From Clostridium_AQ sp900552125 (GTDB lineage: Bacteria; Bacillota_I; Bacilli_A; Erysipelotrichales; Erysipelotrichaceae): a stretch of 64,000 bases of DNA. This document shows, one piece after another, positions 25,250-33,754 of this stretch (the stretch's first letter is position 1; each line of letters starts with the position of its first letter). Under the pieces are notes generated by a model. The model was given only the letters and a program-made list of their open reading frames with translations, was not told the DNA's origin and searched no databases. The position numbers and the translations under genes are program-made. The stretch is from the NCBI GenBank assembly GCA_037892765.1, contig JBBKBW010000008.1; one strand, 5' to 3'.

Positions 25250-25318
25250 AATTTTTCTCCTAATTTCTTTCATTATACTAGAAATATTGTTTAAAGGGAA
25301 AGAGGAAAATGAAAATAA

Positions 25319-25348
25319 TTGAGGATAAATTATAAACAGTGGTATAAT
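25319..25348 (+). promoter_or_regulatory. Promoter of the CobO-like gene
   Basis: TTGAGG (25319-25324), an 18-base spacer and TATAAT (25343-25348), 27 bases before the start codon. Confidence 0.7.
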
Positions 25349-25375
25349 AGGGGAAAAATAAGAAAGGGTGGTTAC

Positions 25376-25882
25376 ATGCTTCATATCTATAGCGGTAATG
25401 GAAAAGGAAAAACAACAGCTGGTATGGGTTTAGTACTTAGACAGCTTGGCTGTGAACATAAAGCGTTAGTTGCGCAATTTCTAAAAGATGGGAAGAGTAG
25501 TGAAATACAAGTATTGAAGCAGCTACCTATGGTAAAAGTTTGTGCTACAGATATGCCTAAGGTTTTTTATTTTCAAATGAATGAGGAACAAAAGATTCAG
25601 ACTCAGAATGCGATCAATGACTTATTTTCATGGGTAAAACAATATATCGGAAATTGTGATTGCATATTATTAGATGAGATTCTTGATGTATTGAATTTAG
25701 GATTATTAGAAGAGGATGCTGTTTGTGATTTCTTATTGCGATGGAAAGATAAAGAAATTATTATGACAGGAAGAAATCCTTCAAAACGATTATTGGAGTT
25801 ATGTGATTATCATACAGAAATGGTGGAAAAGAAACACCCTTATCAAAAAGGGATACCGGCACGTTTAGGTGTGGAGTATTAG
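25376..25882 (+). CDS. CobO/BtuR-like corrinoid adenosyltransferase-family ATPase
   Basis: A 168-residue P-loop protein. The Walker A GNGKGKTTAG (residues about 7-16) with its doubled GK, and Walker B-like CILLDEILDVLNLGLL, are typical of CobA/CobO/BtuR cob(I)yrinic acid adenosyltransferases. ATG 25376 follows AAGGGTGG; an earlier in-frame start would lie upstream of the promoter's -10. No other cobalamin genes are nearby, so it may serve salvage or act on another substrate. Confidence 0.82.
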   Translation: MLHIYSGNGKGKTTAGMGLVLRQLGCEHKALVAQFLKDGKSSEIQVLKQLPMVKVCATDMPKVFYFQMNEEQKIQTQNAINDLFSWVKQYIGNCDCILLDEILDVLNLGLLEEDAVCDFLLRWKDKEIIMTGRNPSKRLLELCDYHTEMVEKKHPYQKGIPARLGVEY

Positions 25883-25894
25883 AAGGGAGAGATA

Positions 25895-26371
25895 ATGATG
25901 TCATTAGAATTGGCGAAAGCATATTTGAGTAAATATGGAAAAGATAAAGATATTATGTTGTTAAAGGAGTCTAGTGCTACGGTGGAACTAGCTGCAAAAG
26001 CATTGGGAACACAGCCAGAAAGAATCGCAAAGTCATTATCTTTTTTAGGAAAGGATAATGCATTGATTGTTGTATGTGCAGGTGACTGTAAGATTGATAA
26101 TCATGCTTATAAAGAACGCTTTGGCTGTAAAGCTAAAATGTTGAAGCCTGAAGAAGTTGAGAAATACACCAATCATACAATAGGTGGAGTCTGTCCTTTT
26201 GGAGTGCCTAATGAAACAAAAGTATATTTAGATGAATCCTTAAAACGATTTGATTTTGTATATCCAGCCTGTGGGACAGCTAATTCAGCGATTAAACTTA
26301 CAAACAGTGAATTAGAAGAAATACTGCCGAATGCAGAATGGGTAGATGTTTGTAAAGGGTGGAGAGAATAA
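25895..26371 (+). CDS. YbaK/ProX-type aminoacyl-tRNA deacylase
   Basis: A 158-residue single-domain YbaK/EbsC protein, a trans-editing enzyme that hydrolyses mischarged tRNA (Cys-tRNA-Pro or Ala-tRNA-Pro in characterised members). Conserved Lys46 in ERIAKSLSF and the GGVCPFGVP loop are visible. AGAAGGGAGA lies upstream; two adjacent ATG codons are possible starts. It is 12 bases from the CobO-like gene, so probably cotranscribed. Confidence 0.9.
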   Translation: MMSLELAKAYLSKYGKDKDIMLLKESSATVELAAKALGTQPERIAKSLSFLGKDNALIVVCAGDCKIDNHAYKERFGCKAKMLKPEEVEKYTNHTIGGVCPFGVPNETKVYLDESLKRFDFVYPACGTANSAIKLTNSELEEILPNAEWVDVCKGWRE

Positions 26372-26402
26372 AAAAATACTCAAAATAGTATGAGTATCTT
26401 TG
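26371..26402. terminator. Bidirectional intrinsic terminator
   Basis: ATACTCA (26376-26382) pairs with TGAGTAT (26391-26397), with A-rich and T-rich flanks. It separates the convergent ybaK-like gene and the minus-strand gene ending at 26404. Confidence 0.75.
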
Positions 26403-26403
26403 T

Positions 26404-26994
26404 TTAAATATAATACATATAGCCGGAATCTTCTTGTACAGGAGCTTCCTGCTTTTTTTCTTTGACTGATTTTGTTGGTTTAACTTTACGTTTAGGCATC
26501 TCTTTCCAGCTTTTAAAATATTTTCCTTTCGGTGGCTGAGTCGCATGGAATACAATAGTAGCTTCTTTTAATTCTTCACTTTCTAATATATCGTCACCCA
26601 ATTTTTTATTTGAAAAGAATTTCACTTCCCTTGTTTCATCATATAATATTACAGGTAATAGCTGATAACTATAAGTAACATGCTGCTCTGTATAACTGGA
26701 TAGTTCGGATAAAAGATTTTCAAGAAAAGCAATAACTGTTTTTTTCGTCATGTTGTCTTTAAAAACGACAAAAGTTTCCTGATTAGATGTGAATACCCGG
26801 CTAGCATAACATGTAGAAAACTGATCCTCTATAAATTGATAAAGTACCTCTCTTGAATCTTTTAGCCATAAAAGAATTTCCTGATTTTGTTCATATTCTA
26901 TATCTACCTGATAATCAACATGTAATGCCTGTACCTTCTTACAATGCTTATATAAGTTGGGAAGATATTTCACTTTTAAGACTGGTAATTTCAT
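26404..26994 (-). CDS. Protein of unknown function (196 aa)
   Basis: A soluble 196-residue protein with no membrane segment or recognised motif. The first ~150 residues look alpha/beta, and the C-terminal ~40 are basic and low-complexity (KRKVKPTKSVKEKKQEAPVQ), likely disordered. The RBS AAAGGAAGG precedes ATG. It is divergent from the AGCS symporter across a region with repeated TATACCATA elements, so the two genes may share regulation. Confidence 0.65.
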   Translation of the reverse strand: MKLPVLKVKYLPNLYKHCKKVQALHVDYQVDIEYEQNQEILLWLKDSREVLYQFIEDQFSTCYASRVFTSNQETFVVFKDNMTKKTVIAFLENLLSELSSYTEQHVTYSYQLLPVILYDETREVKFFSNKKLGDDILESEELKEATIVFHATQPPKGKYFKSWKEMPKRKVKPTKSVKEKKQEAPVQEDSGYMYYI

Positions 26995-27028
26995 AAAATC
27001 GCCTTCCTTTGATTAAATATACTATAAG

Positions 27029-27094
27029 TATACCATAGTATAAGAATTTTAAGTAGAGCGTTTTTTCTATACCATAGTGCTTTAATATGGTATA
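27029..27094. repeat. Three TATACCATA elements in a divergent promoter region
   Basis: TATACCATA occurs at 27029-27037 and 27068-27076, exactly 39 bp apart, and inverted (TATGGTATA) at 27086-27094. The last two form a 9-bp inverted repeat with a 9-base spacer, overlapping a TATACT -10 at 27091. These are candidate operator sites. Confidence 0.5.
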
Positions 27095-27112
27095 CTATTA
27101 CGGGGTATATAT

Positions 27113-27137
27113 AAAAGCACGCGAAATACGTGTTTTT
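27113..27137 (+). terminator. Terminator-like hairpin in the AGCS leader
   Basis: AAAAGCACG pairs with CGTGTTTTT around CGAAATA, with T residues following. It lies between the candidate -10 at 27091 and the start codon, so it could attenuate expression or merely cap the leader. Confidence 0.55.
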
Positions 27138-27190
27138 ATTTGGAAAAAAATGAATATTGGGGAAGAATAATAACGAAAGGAAGTGAAAAC

Positions 27191-28612
27191 GTGAATTTCA
27201 TACAAGACATTTTAAGTAATCTAAATACCTTTTTATACAGTTACATATTAATTATTTTATTGGTAGGTGCTGGATGTTACTTTACTGTTAAAACAAGATT
27301 TGTACAATTTCGATTACTGAAAGAAGGTATTCGTTTATTGAAGGAGAAAGCACATCGAGAGGATGGTGTTTCTTCATTCCAGGCATTAATGATATCTACT
27401 GCATCTCGAGTTGGGACAGGAAATATTGCCGGAGTTGCGACAGCACTTGCTTCAGGTGGTGCCGGTTCTATTTTTTGGATGTGGATCATTGCGATTATTG
27501 GAGGTGCAAGTGCTTTTGTGGAATCCACGCTGGCACAGATATATAAAGAAAGAGATGGCGATCAATTTATTGGAGGACCAGCTTATTATATAGAAAAAGC
27601 ATTGCATAAGCGCTGGCTGGGAATCTTATTTGCGATTTTGTTAATTGCTTGTTTCTCTTTTGGATTTAATGGTCTTCAGGCATTTAATGTAAGTAGTGCA
27701 TTAGAGTATTATGTACAGGATACTAAAACAGCATCCATGTTTGTAGGTTTTTTCCTAGCAGTTGCGACTGCTGCAGTTATCTTTGGCGGAGTGCATCGAA
27801 TTGGTATCATTAGTTCTGTTGTTGTGCCAATTATGGCTGTTTTATATATAGCATTAGGTTTATATATCTCTATAAGTAATATCACAAACATTCCTGCTAT
27901 GTTTGCACAGATATTTAGTGAAGCATTTAACTTTAAAGCGATCTTTGGAGGATTTGCGGGTTCCTGTGTAATGTATGGAATTAAACGTGGTTTATTTTCC
28001 AATGAGGCAGGTATGGGTTCTGCGCCTAATGCAGGTGCTAGTGCTGATGTATCTCATCCGGTAAAACAAGGTTTAGTACAAACGATTTCTGTGTTTATAG
28101 ATACGATGCTGATATGTACAACTACAGCGTTTATGTTATTAAATTATGGGATTGAGGATGGCTTAACAGGAATGCCTTATGTACAGACTGCTATTTCTTC
28201 AGAGATTGGCACATGGGGAATTCATTTCATTACCATTTCTATTATCTTATTTGCCTTTTCATCTTTAATAGGAAATTACTGTTATGCAGAAAGTAATTTA
28301 AAGTTCATTGTGAAAAATAAAACGGTATTGTTTATATTCCGTATTGTTAGTGTTGTGGTTATCTTCTTTGGTGCACAAGCTGACTTTTCCACCATCTGGG
28401 ATTTAGCAGATGTGCTAATGGGCTTTATGGCTATTGAAAACATTATTGTTATTCTGATATTAGGGAATATTGCATTTATTGCCTTAAAGGATTATCAGAA
28501 GCAGAAAATAGAAGGAAAAGATCCTTTATTTGATCCAAAACAGTTAGGAATTAAAGATGCAGAGTGTTGGGAAAGCATTGATGCGGAGTATAGAGAAAAT
28601 AAATATATATAA
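27191..28612 (+). CDS. Alanine/glycine:sodium symporter (AGCS family)
   Basis: A 473-residue polytopic transporter with about 11 membrane segments. Family signatures include STASRVGTGNIAGVATALAS, FIGGPAYYIEKAL and RGLFSNEAGMGSAPNAGA. It imports small amino acids (Ala, Gly, sometimes Gln) with sodium. GTG 27191 is chosen because AAAGGAAG lies seven bases upstream; an upstream in-frame TTG lacks one. A terminator follows at 28622. Confidence 0.93.
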   Translation: MNFIQDILSNLNTFLYSYILIILLVGAGCYFTVKTRFVQFRLLKEGIRLLKEKAHREDGVSSFQALMISTASRVGTGNIAGVATALASGGAGSIFWMWIIAIIGGASAFVESTLAQIYKERDGDQFIGGPAYYIEKALHKRWLGILFAILLIACFSFGFNGLQAFNVSSALEYYVQDTKTASMFVGFFLAVATAAVIFGGVHRIGIISSVVVPIMAVLYIALGLYISISNITNIPAMFAQIFSEAFNFKAIFGGFAGSCVMYGIKRGLFSNEAGMGSAPNAGASADVSHPVKQGLVQTISVFIDTMLICTTTAFMLLNYGIEDGLTGMPYVQTAISSEIGTWGIHFITISIILFAFSSLIGNYCYAESNLKFIVKNKTVLFIFRIVSVVVIFFGAQADFSTIWDLADVLMGFMAIENIIVILILGNIAFIALKDYQKQKIEGKDPLFDPKQLGIKDAECWESIDAEYRENKYI

Positions 28613-28621
28613 ATTTATCTG

Positions 28622-28656
28622 ATGTCATTCATAAATAATGAGTGGCATTTTCTTTT
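28622..28656 (+). terminator. Intrinsic terminator of the AGCS gene
   Basis: ATGTCATTCA pairs with TGAGTGGCAT (two wobble pairs) around TAAATAA, then a T-rich run. Confidence 0.82.
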
Positions 28657-28738
28657 ATCATGAAGATTGAAAGTTGAAAGTACTGGTGTTATACTTACAA
28701 ATGTTGGGAAGACTACAAATAAGAAAGAAGGAATCATA

Positions 28739-29818
28739 ATGACAAAAATTGATATCATTTCTGGTTTTTTAGGAGCAGGAAAAACAACTTTGATCAAGAA
28801 GTTAATAAAAGATGTTCTACATAAAGAGCAGATTGTTTTAATTGAAAATGAATTTGGTGAAATCGGTATTGATGGAGGCTTTCTAGAAGAAGCAGGTATT
28901 CAGATTCGTGAAATGAATTCAGGATGTATCTGCTGTTCCTTAGTTGGAGATTTTGCGGAAGCATTGAAAAAAGTATTAGAAGAATATCACCCAGATCGTA
29001 TCGTAATTGAACCAAGTGGTGTTGGCAAATTATCAGATGTTATTCGTGCTGTACAAGGTGTGGAAAAAGAAACAGATATTGTTTTAAATAGTTTTACAGC
29101 TGTAGCAGATGCACAGAAGTGCCGTATGTATATGAAAAACTTTGGAGAGTTCTTCAATGATCAGATTGAACATGCAAATACAATTATCTTAAGTCGTACA
29201 CAAAATCTAAATGAAGAAAAACTGCAGAGTGTTGTGAAAGAAATAAAGGAACATAATCCTCAGGCAACTTGTATCACTACTCCATGGGATGAATTATCAG
29301 GGGAAGAAATTCTAGCTGCTATGGAACATTCAACAAGCTTAAAAGATGAATTATTAAAAGAATTGGAAGTGTGTCCTACATGTGGTCACCATCATGATGA
29401 CCATGATCATCACCATGAGCATCATCACCACGATCATGAAGAATGTGACTGTGGACATGACCATCATGAACATCATCATGATGAAAGCTGTTCCTGTGGT
29501 CATCATCACCATGATCATGAACACCATCACCACCATGCTGATGAAGTATTTACTAGCTGGGGAAAAGAAACTGTACGTTCCTATACAAAAGAAGAATTGG
29601 AACATATTCTTAAAGAACTTTCTAATGAAGAAGAATATGGTATCGTTTTACGTGCAAAAGGAATGGTAAGCGGAAAAGACAGTGAATGGCTGTATTTTGA
29701 TATGGTTCCAGAAGAATATGAAATACGTAATGGTAAATCTACATATACAGGACGTTTCTGTGTGATTGGTTCTTCTTTAAAAGAAGACAATCTGGCAAAA
29801 CTATTTGATGTGGAGTAA
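28739..29818 (+). CDS. G3E-family GTPase (COG0523/CobW) with His-rich metal-binding insert
   Basis: A 359-residue COG0523 metallochaperone-type GTPase. P-loop GFLGAGKTT is at residues 9-17 and the metal-binding CICC (Cys63, Cys65, Cys66) follows SG. The usual GTP-binding lysine motif NKxD is replaced around SRTQNLN. Between about residues 210 and 267 lies an insert with 28 histidines and three Cys pairs (CPTC, CDC, CSC), followed by the CobW C-terminal domain. It likely handles zinc, cobalt or nickel. ATG 28739 follows GAAGGA. It is paired with a second GTPase six bases downstream. Confidence 0.92.
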   Translation: MTKIDIISGFLGAGKTTLIKKLIKDVLHKEQIVLIENEFGEIGIDGGFLEEAGIQIREMNSGCICCSLVGDFAEALKKVLEEYHPDRIVIEPSGVGKLSDVIRAVQGVEKETDIVLNSFTAVADAQKCRMYMKNFGEFFNDQIEHANTIILSRTQNLNEEKLQSVVKEIKEHNPQATCITTPWDELSGEEILAAMEHSTSLKDELLKELEVCPTCGHHHDDHDHHHEHHHHDHEECDCGHDHHEHHHDESCSCGHHHHDHEHHHHHADEVFTSWGKETVRSYTKEELEHILKELSNEEEYGIVLRAKGMVSGKDSEWLYFDMVPEEYEIRNGKSTYTGRFCVIGSSLKEDNLAKLFDVE

Positions 29819-29824
29819 ATCTAT

Positions 29825-30769
29825 ATGACAGTACCTGTATATTTATTTACTGGCTTCCTTGAAAGTGGAAAAACCAGTTTAATTAAAGAAACACTTTTAG
29901 ATCCAGGCTTTAATGATGGGGAAAAAACATTATTACTTGCCTGCGAAGAAGGTTTAGAAGAATACGAAGATGAATTTCTAACCAAGACAAATACAACTAT
30001 CGTTACAGTAGATCACGAAGAAACTTTGAGTTATGAATTTCTAAAAAAATGTGATAGTTTGATTGAACCTGATCGAGTTATGATTGAATTTAACGGAACT
30101 TGGAACTTTAATAACTTTTTAGATGTGGAATATCCATTTGATTGGTTATTGGTACAAATCTTATCTACGGTAGATGCATCTACTTTTCAGATGTACATCA
30201 ACAATATGCGTTCTATGATTTATGATCAGTTAGTTCATTCTGAAGTAATTATCTTTAATCGATGTGATGAGAACACGAAGAAACTGTACTTAAGAAATAA
30301 CGTGAAAGCTATCAATCAAAAAGCTCAGCTGATTTATGAGACAAAAGATGGACAGATTGTTGATTTAAAAGATGATGAAATGCCTTTTGATCTTTCTGCT
30401 GATATCTTAAAGATAGAAGATCAGGACTATGGTCTGTGGTATATGGATTGTATGGAACATCCTCGTAAGTATGATGGAAAGAAAATCCAGATAAAAGGTA
30501 AGGTTATATCTACACATGTGGAAAACATGGATCATGTCTTTGTGTTTGGACGTTATGCTATGGTATGCTGTGCTGATGATACTTCATTGATTGGGCTCTT
30601 ATGTCATTATCAAGATAGCAGTGAACTATTACCTAAGGAATGGGTGTCTGTAGAAGCAGACATCAGAGTAGAATTTGATGAAGAATATGGACAGGAAGTA
30701 CCTATTCTTTATGTAAAACACGTAGAGAGTGTAGAACCATTAAAAGATGAATTAGTATATTTCACGTAA
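29825..30769 (+). CDS. CobW-like GTPase fused to a YcgQ/TIGR03943-like domain
   Basis: A 314-residue protein. The N-terminal half has P-loop TGFLESGKTSL (residues 7-17) and NRCDE as an NKxD equivalent, resembling a G3E GTPase without the CxCC metal motif. The C-terminal ~110 residues (from about DYGLWYMDCMEHPRKYDGKK, then an OB-like strand pattern) resemble the YcgQ-type domain that in other bacteria is part of a two-protein permease. No permease subunit gene is adjacent. Coupling to the His-rich GTPase suggests a shared role in metal supply. The fusion reading is from memory of the families. Confidence 0.75.
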   Translation: MTVPVYLFTGFLESGKTSLIKETLLDPGFNDGEKTLLLACEEGLEEYEDEFLTKTNTTIVTVDHEETLSYEFLKKCDSLIEPDRVMIEFNGTWNFNNFLDVEYPFDWLLVQILSTVDASTFQMYINNMRSMIYDQLVHSEVIIFNRCDENTKKLYLRNNVKAINQKAQLIYETKDGQIVDLKDDEMPFDLSADILKIEDQDYGLWYMDCMEHPRKYDGKKIQIKGKVISTHVENMDHVFVFGRYAMVCCADDTSLIGLLCHYQDSSELLPKEWVSVEADIRVEFDEEYGQEVPILYVKHVESVEPLKDELVYFT

Positions 30770-30776
30770 AACTATA

Positions 30777-30797
30777 GACAGGGCGACCTGTCTTTTT
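30777..30797 (+). terminator. Intrinsic terminator of the paired GTPase operon
   Basis: GACAGG-GCGA-CCTGTC followed by five T. Confidence 0.9.
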
Positions 30798-30914
30798 GTT
30801 GCGTAGTGGTTAATTGAGGATCTATAAGATTTGAGTAACATATACTAGCCCTTTTTTTTATATGCAAAAATATGTGTTTTTGTGGTATAGTAATACTAAC
30901 GAAAGGAGTAATTT

Positions 30915-31715
30915 ATGCGGAAAACGAATTATCATATGCATACAAAACGATGCATGCATGCATCGGGAACAGATGAAGAATATGTAAAAAGTGCTATCAA
31001 AAATGGTTATGAAGAAATAGGTTTTTCTGATCATTCACCATGGAAATATGATAGTGATTTTGTGGCGCATATGCGTATGCCTTTATCACAATTTGATGAT
31101 TATTATACTTCAATTGCAAGTTTAAGAGAAAAATATAAAGACCAGATCTCTATTAAAATCGGTTTGGAATGTGAATATTTTCCAAAGTATATGGACTGGC
31201 TAAAACAGTTTGTTGTGGAAAAGAAATTAGATTATATTATTTTTGGTAATCATTATTATAAAACAGATGAGAAACGTGTTTATTTTGGAACTGCCTGTGA
31301 AAATGAAGAATATTTAATACGATATGTAGATGAAGCTATCGCAGGAATGGAAACTGGTTTATATTCTTATCTATGTCACCCAGATTTATTTATGCGAGGC
31401 AGAAGAGTTTTTGATGAAGCAGCGAAAAGAGAATCAATTCGTTTATGTGAAGCTGCTAAGAAATTAAATATTGCATTAGAATATAATTTAGCTGGAGCTG
31501 CCTACAATGATATTATGCATACCATGCAATATCCACATGAAGAATTCTGGAAAATTGCGGCAGAAGTAGGTAATACAGCTATTATCGGTGTAGATGCACA
31601 TGAACCGGCCGCTATGGAAACAGATCGTTATCGTGACGAAGGATTGAAACGTCTACAGGAATTGGGAATACATATTATAGATAAATTAGAGTTTAAAGAT
31701 TTTTCAGAGTTATAA
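30915..31715 (+). CDS. PHP-domain phosphoesterase (histidinol-phosphatase type)
   Basis: A 266-residue PHP protein. The metal ligands begin with YHMHTKRC (His-x-His) and continue in FSDHSPW, GLECEYFP, FGNHYY, LCHPDLF and GVDAHEP. This is the HisK/HisJ-type histidinol-phosphatase layout, but no other histidine biosynthesis genes are here, and the genome may take up histidine instead (see the T-box importer). It might act on another phosphate ester. GAAAGGAG precedes ATG 30915. Confidence 0.85.
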   Translation: MRKTNYHMHTKRCMHASGTDEEYVKSAIKNGYEEIGFSDHSPWKYDSDFVAHMRMPLSQFDDYYTSIASLREKYKDQISIKIGLECEYFPKYMDWLKQFVVEKKLDYIIFGNHYYKTDEKRVYFGTACENEEYLIRYVDEAIAGMETGLYSYLCHPDLFMRGRRVFDEAAKRESIRLCEAAKKLNIALEYNLAGAAYNDIMHTMQYPHEEFWKIAAEVGNTAIIGVDAHEPAAMETDRYRDEGLKRLQELGIHIIDKLEFKDFSEL

Positions 31716-31746
31716 AATAAGAAAATATCATTATACTTAAAGTAAG

Positions 31747-31783
31747 AGAACATTAAATGGCTAAAACATCAATGTTCTTTTTT
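31747..31783 (+). terminator. Intrinsic terminator of the PHP gene
   Basis: AGAACATT pairs with AATGTTCT around a 16-base loop, then six T. Confidence 0.8.
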
Positions 31784-31899
31784 ACTGTACGAATCATGTT
31801 AAGATAAATGTGAATAATTATAAAACGATTATATTTTAATAAATTTTATAAATAAGATGATGATAGCATTATCCTATTAGAATTGTTGGTTTAACCATA

Positions 31900-32301
31900 T
31901 AAATGAAGGTAATTCAGATTTTTATGATTGTAATCTTATTTATGATGATAATAAGATAAATCAAGTTCAGAATTTAATTGCAATAGTAGAGCATAATGGA
32001 TTGCTACAAAGAAAAGGTTTAAGCTAATAATTGGTGATGAAGATAAATCAATAATAAAATATACGAATAAAAATGAAGTAGTAAATAAATTTTTGGTATT
32101 GAAGTATACAATCAAAGATCGTTAGATAATGAAAAAATTAGATAAACATCAAAATATTATAATGAGGGTGAATATTATTATACTGAGGGAATCTACTCGA
32201 ATACTTATCATTTAGAAGTAGGTTTAAATAAAAATCATATTGTCGCATGGGATGGTCATGGAAATGAGATAGAAGAAGTATTTCAAGTTTACGCTGAATA
32301 A
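31900..32301 (+). pseudogene. Decayed gene of unknown type
   Basis: Coding-like fragments follow one another with intervening stops and frame changes. The first includes SDFYDCNLIYDDNKINQVQN, then IKYTNKNEVVNKFLVLKY, and a last fragment runs YYNEGEYYYTEGIYSNTYHL to a TAA at 32299-32301. The last one has clean codon periodicity. No start or RBS is left. The original function cannot be told. Together with flanking AT-rich bases it fills the ~630-bp gap between the PHP gene and the peptide operon. Confidence 0.45.
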
Positions 32302-32325
32302 AAAGATTTCTCTGAAATAAGAAAG

Positions 32326-32366
32326 AAACCAATGAAAACAAAAATCTGTAGTCATTGGTTTTTTGA
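32326..32366. terminator. Intrinsic terminator (probably bidirectional)
   Basis: AAACCAATGA pairs exactly with TCATTGGTTT around a 16-base loop; T runs occur on the plus side and A-rich sequence on the other. Confidence 0.75.
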
Positions 32367-32417
32367 TTGAATAAACCTTACATATTAGTGATATATTATA
32401 GTTGTACAAAAAAATTG

Positions 32418-32642
32418 TTATACTAAAATCCAATCTGTTTCCCATTTATTAGTTGATGAATTCAATAAACGTTTATATAGACGACCATCTATAATTTTGT
32501 ATATCCATTTTTTTACATCAGCTCTTGGTTTTATATTAGATGCAGGTTCTTTCATATTGGTATATAAAGTGTCATATGCTTTTATTTCTATACAAGGAAA
32601 AAAAGTTATTCCGATAATAGCTAAAGCAATAAGTTTTTTCAT
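32418..32642 (-). CDS. Small secreted peptide with Trp-rich C terminus
   Basis: A 74-residue protein with a clear signal peptide (MKKLIALAIIGITFFPC and on to about residue 22, AYD), followed by a ~50-residue mature part with four aromatic-rich blocks (KKWIYKIIDGRLYKR, NKWETDWILV). No cysteine remains after the signal. AAAGGAG lies within the 3' end of the upstream BlaR1-like gene, so the two are translationally coupled. I do not recognise a named family. As part of the BlaI/BlaR1 operon it might be a signal or a bacteriocin-like peptide. Confidence 0.72.
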   Translation of the reverse strand: MKKLIALAIIGITFFPCIEIKAYDTLYTNMKEPASNIKPRADVKKWIYKIIDGRLYKRLLNSSTNKWETDWILV

Positions 32643-32645
32643 GGT

Positions 32646-33749
32646 TTATTTCTCCTTTACAATCTTTATATCAGAAAATTCTTCAGGAATTTTACTCCCT
32701 AGGTCAGCTTCTTCTCCATTTAGAATTAACCTATAAGTTCCATCTGCTTTTTGTACTATATATCCTTCAGTTAATATTTCATCTACCGTATATAGCGAAG
32801 GGTCTTGTTCCTTCTCATGATAAATAGGTTCTAAAATAATCAAATTTGATAAAAAAGGAAGTACACATAAAGCAAATAAAAATATTGTTTTTGTTTTTTT
32901 AATGAAATCTCCATCTAGAAGATAATAGATACGATAGGATAGAATACTAGCGGAATCATCAATAAAGGAACTATATGCGAAATATTTCTTATTACTGTCA
33001 TTTATTTTTCTCTGAACATTAATGAGAGCGTTGATATAGTTAAGTTTGGATTCAGATGATAGTTTTCTTGTAGCTTGATCATCAACTCGTATTTCTAGAA
33101 ATAGATTAATATTTTTTCTGAGTAGATAAATTGGCGGCAGCCACCAATAGATACATACCATTAGGTTAATAAATAATTTTATAAGAATATCTCGATTTTT
33201 AATATGCTGTATCTCATGATGAATAATGTTATTTAAATCAGTTTCAGAAAAATCAATATCTGGTAAAAATATAATCTTATTTAGACCATACACCATAGGA
33301 GATTTCACTAAACTTGAAACCATAATAGAATAGTCTTTTCTATCATAATCGTTTAGAAAATCACTAACATGATAATGTATAGATTTTTTCTGAATCATTT
33401 TTGAAAATTCATTAGAAATCAAAAGGTTGTGAATAAATCGAATAAAGCAGAAAAGAAAACCTAATAACCAGATAATTAAAGAAATCTGTAAAACTGTTAT
33501 ATCTGATAGTAATGTATAATTGAAAAATTCAACGATAGGATTCATGATAATACTAACAGGGATAGTTTTTGTGAAAAATAGTTCGGTTGGTATTAGAAGT
33601 CGTAAAACTATGACAAGTATTAAAATTGAAAAGAAATCAGTTCTGAAGACTTTAATTTTGTTTGTGTTTTGAATTAAGTAATTTAAGACAATGATCATCA
33701 GAGAAGAAATGCAGGCAGTTATAAAAATGGAAGAAATGGTAATATGCAT
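32646..33749 (-). CDS. M56-family metallopeptidase, BlaR1/MecR1-like without PBP domain
   Basis: A 367-residue membrane protein. Four hydrophobic segments surround a cytosolic gluzincin domain with HEIQH (in NIIHHEIQHIKN) and the nearby Glu of LEIRVDDQA. In BlaR1 this domain cleaves the repressor BlaI after a signal. Here the C-terminal extracellular part is only about 60 residues and ends in a strand-rich KADGTYRLILNGEEADLG block, not the penicillin-binding sensor. It therefore senses something other than a beta-lactam directly. It is six bases downstream of the blaI-like gene. Confidence 0.9.
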   Translation of the reverse strand: MHITISSIFITACISSLMIIVLNYLIQNTNKIKVFRTDFFSILILVIVLRLLIPTELFFTKTIPVSIIMNPIVEFFNYTLLSDITVLQISLIIWLLGFLFCFIRFIHNLLISNEFSKMIQKKSIHYHVSDFLNDYDRKDYSIMVSSLVKSPMVYGLNKIIFLPDIDFSETDLNNIIHHEIQHIKNRDILIKLFINLMVCIYWWLPPIYLLRKNINLFLEIRVDDQATRKLSSESKLNYINALINVQRKINDSNKKYFAYSSFIDDSASILSYRIYYLLDGDFIKKTKTIFLFALCVLPFLSNLIILEPIYHEKEQDPSLYTVDEILTEGYIVQKADGTYRLILNGEEADLGSKIPEEFSDIKIVKEK

Positions 33750-33754
33750 AAAAG

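Noticed and set aside
25250..25384. A longer N terminus for the MerR regulator
   Set aside because: The extension has no RBS, runs antisense to the CobO promoter and is not part of the MerR fold; AGGAGA precedes ATG 25249.
29354..29669. Overlapping His/Met-rich frames on both strands inside the G3E GTPase
   Set aside because: They arise from the CAT/CAC histidine codons of the His-rich insert read in other frames, and lack ribosome binding sites.
32418..32642. A lactococcin 972 bacteriocin
   Set aside because: The peptide has a signal sequence and Trp residues, but does not show the family's Gly/Ser/His pattern, so only a general bacteriocin-like or signal role is suggested.
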